Shown: in pieces, positions 63,005 to 64,000 of the stretch
Numbering within the stretch: position 1 is the stretch's first letter
Layout: every line of letters begins with the position of its first letter
Source: an uncultured Flaviramulus sp.
GTDB lineage: Bacteria > Bacteroidota > Bacteroidia > Flavobacteriales > Flavobacteriaceae
DNA: 64,000 bases
Assembly: GCA_947495125.1 (NCBI GenBank)
Contig: CANLXL010000001.1
Span: forward strand, 248,001 to 312,000
Direction of reading: 5' to 3'
Position numbers and translations under genes: made by a program
The notes under the pieces: generated by a model
Told to the model about the DNA's origin: nothing
Seen by the model: only the letters and a program-made list of their open reading frames with translations
Database searches by the model: none

Positions 63005-63610
63005 TTAAAAAGCAGGTGGTGTTCCTCCATCATCATCACAATCTGTCAAATCAGCTTCAAAATACATTGCCCAACTATTACCTCCAAAGTCTTCTCCCTC
63101 AGCCCAAGCAGTTTCTTCAGAAGGACCATCAACTTCTGCATGTGCTGCAAAACACAATGCTCCCGTAATTTCTCCTATATCAATTGTATAAGTAACTTGG
63201 GTTGTTTCATCTTCATGTACACTTGTATAATCAAAATGTCCAATTTTAGGATTATTTGCTCCAGTAGTAGGGAAACCGTCCTCTTCACAATTGGTAATAT
63301 GCAAATGTGTGGCGTCTAAAACCCAATCACCATTTGTTGTATATGTTACTATTAAATTATCTCCTTCAATATCTATGGTTACTGTTCCAATTTCATGATG
63401 TTGTCCAGCTATTAAATTAACTGTATGACAGTGTTCATCTGAAGTATCTTCTGTTGAACTATCACTTTCTACAACATCAAAACTCTTTTCTTTTTTGGAT
63501 GATTTTTTCTCAGCTAAGACTTGATTGTCAGATTGTTCTATAGTTTCCAGATTACACCCAAAAAAAAACAATCCTAGACTCAAAAGAGACATTCGAGCTA
63601 TACTTTTCAT
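63005..63610 (-). CDS. Hypothetical lipoprotein (201 aa), His-rich segment
   Basis: It has a lipoprotein signal (LLSLGLFFFGC, Cys19) followed by a Ser/Lys/Glu-rich linker and a beta-rich domain (about 65-190). Notable features are EHCHTVNLIAGQHHEIGTVTI, HLHITNC and the Asp-rich C-terminus (DCDDDGG), which could bind metal. The four Cys of the mature part could form disulfides. I do not recognise the family. A terminator follows. It is probably exposed at the outer membrane. Confidence 0.75.
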   Translation of the reverse strand: MKSIARMSLLSLGLFFFGCNLETIEQSDNQVLAEKKSSKKEKSFDVVESDSSTEDTSDEHCHTVNLIAGQHHEIGTVTIDIEGDNLIVTYTTNGDWVLDATHLHITNCEEDGFPTTGANNPKIGHFDYTSVHEDETTQVTYTIDIGEITGALCFAAHAEVDGPSEETAWAEGEDFGGNSWAMYFEADLTDCDDDGGTPPAF

Positions 63611-63780
63611 AACATTTTCTTAAATAGGTTAACACATCAAATATAGCCAGAGGCAAGATGAAAGCAAAATATTTTCGTTGAAACGCATGAATTATATGAA
63701 AAAGAAGGTTTAGTATTACAAGCAATAATGTTTGACACTAACCTGCCTACTTAATTTTGTTAAAAAGTTAAACCTACTAA

Positions 63781-63814
63781 AAGAACCCATTCTAAAAGAA
63801 AAGAATGGGTTCTT
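63781..63814 (-). terminator. Terminator of the right-edge gene
   Basis: AAGAACCCATTCT (63781-63793) and AGAATGGGTTCTT (63802-63814) form a perfect 13-bp stem with an 8-nt loop; the minus strand continues TTAG after TTCTT. It lies 22 bp past the stop codon of the gene at 63837. Confidence 0.85.
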
Positions 63815-63836
63815 GATAGTTATTTTTATCAGAATT

Positions 63837-64000
63837 TCATTCCAACTCTAATACCATTGTTCCGGCCGACTCTATATTACCTACTTCAACACCAATTTCA
63901 TCAGCTGAGGCATAGTCTTGATAACCTTCTCTAAAAATCTTTAAAATATAATTTCCAGCTTCTAGACCTTGTAATACAAAATCGCCATTCTCATCTGTTA
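63837..64000 (-). CDS. Protein with carboxypeptidase-regulatory-like domain, 3' end only
   Basis: Only the last 54 codons are present; the frame is open at the right edge. The sequence TDENGDFVLQGLEAGNYILKIFREGYQDY is a typical prealbumin-like (CarboxypepD_reg) repeat, with the conserved G-x-F-x-L-x-G-L-x-x-G-x-Y pattern, as found in many secreted Bacteroidota proteins and at the N-terminus of TonB-dependent receptors. The C-terminus is acidic and ends directly after the domain, so the protein is not a receptor barrel here. The complete protein cannot be judged. Confidence 0.7.
   Translation of the reverse strand, partial: TDENGDFVLQGLEAGNYILKIFREGYQDYASADEIGVEVGNIESAGTMVLELE

Noticed and set aside
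62981-63319. 112-aa ORF on the plus strand
   Set aside because: It is antisense to the lipoprotein gene, which has a signal peptide and terminator; the plus-strand ORF is Cys/Ser-rich in the way expected of a shadow.
1-64000. CRISPR array
   Set aside because: No regularly spaced repeat of 20-40 bp with unique spacers was seen; the only clustered repeats are the CATG units, the 83-bp duplication and the 12-bp tandem.

Overview
The window comes from the chromosome of a low-GC member of the Bacteroidota, most likely a marine or environmental Flavobacteriaceae. This rests on the Bacteroidota-type primary sigma factor (287 aa, no region 1.1), promoters of the form TTTG-N~20-TAnnTTTG, an FtsZ with a very long acidic tail, an elongated MraY, a GYDIA-type GHMP kinase beside a class II HMG-CoA reductase, and a deoxyhypusine-synthase-like protein in a polyamine operon. 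The genus cannot be fixed from the sequence. No rRNA, CRISPR array, integrase or transposase is visible.

Layout. 1-4.2 kb: a truncated outer-membrane protein and a small ORF on the minus strand, a divergent HTH regulator, rpoD, a BLUF photoreceptor and rpe. 4.2-9.0 kb (minus): a DUF1501 / PSD1 (DUF1549-LamG-DUF1553, CxxCH) pair of the kind abundant in Planctomycetes. 9.1-11.4 kb: a CBS-pair protein, an MtfA-like peptidase, a repeat and terminator zone, tRNA-Arg(TCG) and a YqeY-family gene. 11.4-27.3 kb (minus): one long division and cell-wall (dcw) cluster, in transcription order mraZ-rsmH-ftsL-ftsI-murE-mraY-murD-ftsW-murG-murC-ftsQ-ftsA-ftsZ, closed by a strong terminator. 27.6-38.2 kb: alpha/beta hydrolase, engB, a DUF1080 protein, then (minus) the prc-type protease with an ABC permease, then (plus) surE, a small membrane protein, lpxB, an NlpC/P60 lipoprotein and comEC. 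38.2-47.3 kb: a thioredoxin-fold protein, a peptide-scavenging run (DPP IV and two POT transporters, minus), then HMG-CoA reductase with GYDIA kinase and a second thioredoxin-fold protein. 47.4-55.6 kb (minus): coaX, a beta-barrel protein, a TPR protein, lptC, a small membrane protein, a CorC/HlyC protein and a PpiD-like chaperone, an envelope-assembly set.

55.7-61.65 kb is the most unusual part. A tRNA-Phe gene with a textbook promoter is followed by a seven-gene, tightly packed plus-strand operon: arginine decarboxylase, agmatinase, DHS-like protein, four small genes. The tRNA 3' end (13 bp) recurs at 61600-61612, directly in front of a strong terminator. This looks like the attL/attR pair of an integrated element that has lost its integrase. 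The first three enzymes form a plausible route arginine -> agmatine -> putrescine -> sym-homospermidine, the polyamine known from many flavobacteria. Two small genes of unknown function, a Nudix hydrolase and a VOC protein share the operon. The right end (61.7-64 kb) has an MFS transporter, an unrecognised lipoprotein and the 3' end of a protein with a carboxypeptidase-regulatory-like fold.

Several cell-division genes start with TTG or GTG, which is rare in the rest of the window. REP-like hairpins sit at gene junctions in and near the dcw cluster. No system that I can call wholly new is evident; the best candidates for follow-up are the tRNA-Phe-bounded polyamine operon with its four companion genes and the DUF1501/PSD1 pair.
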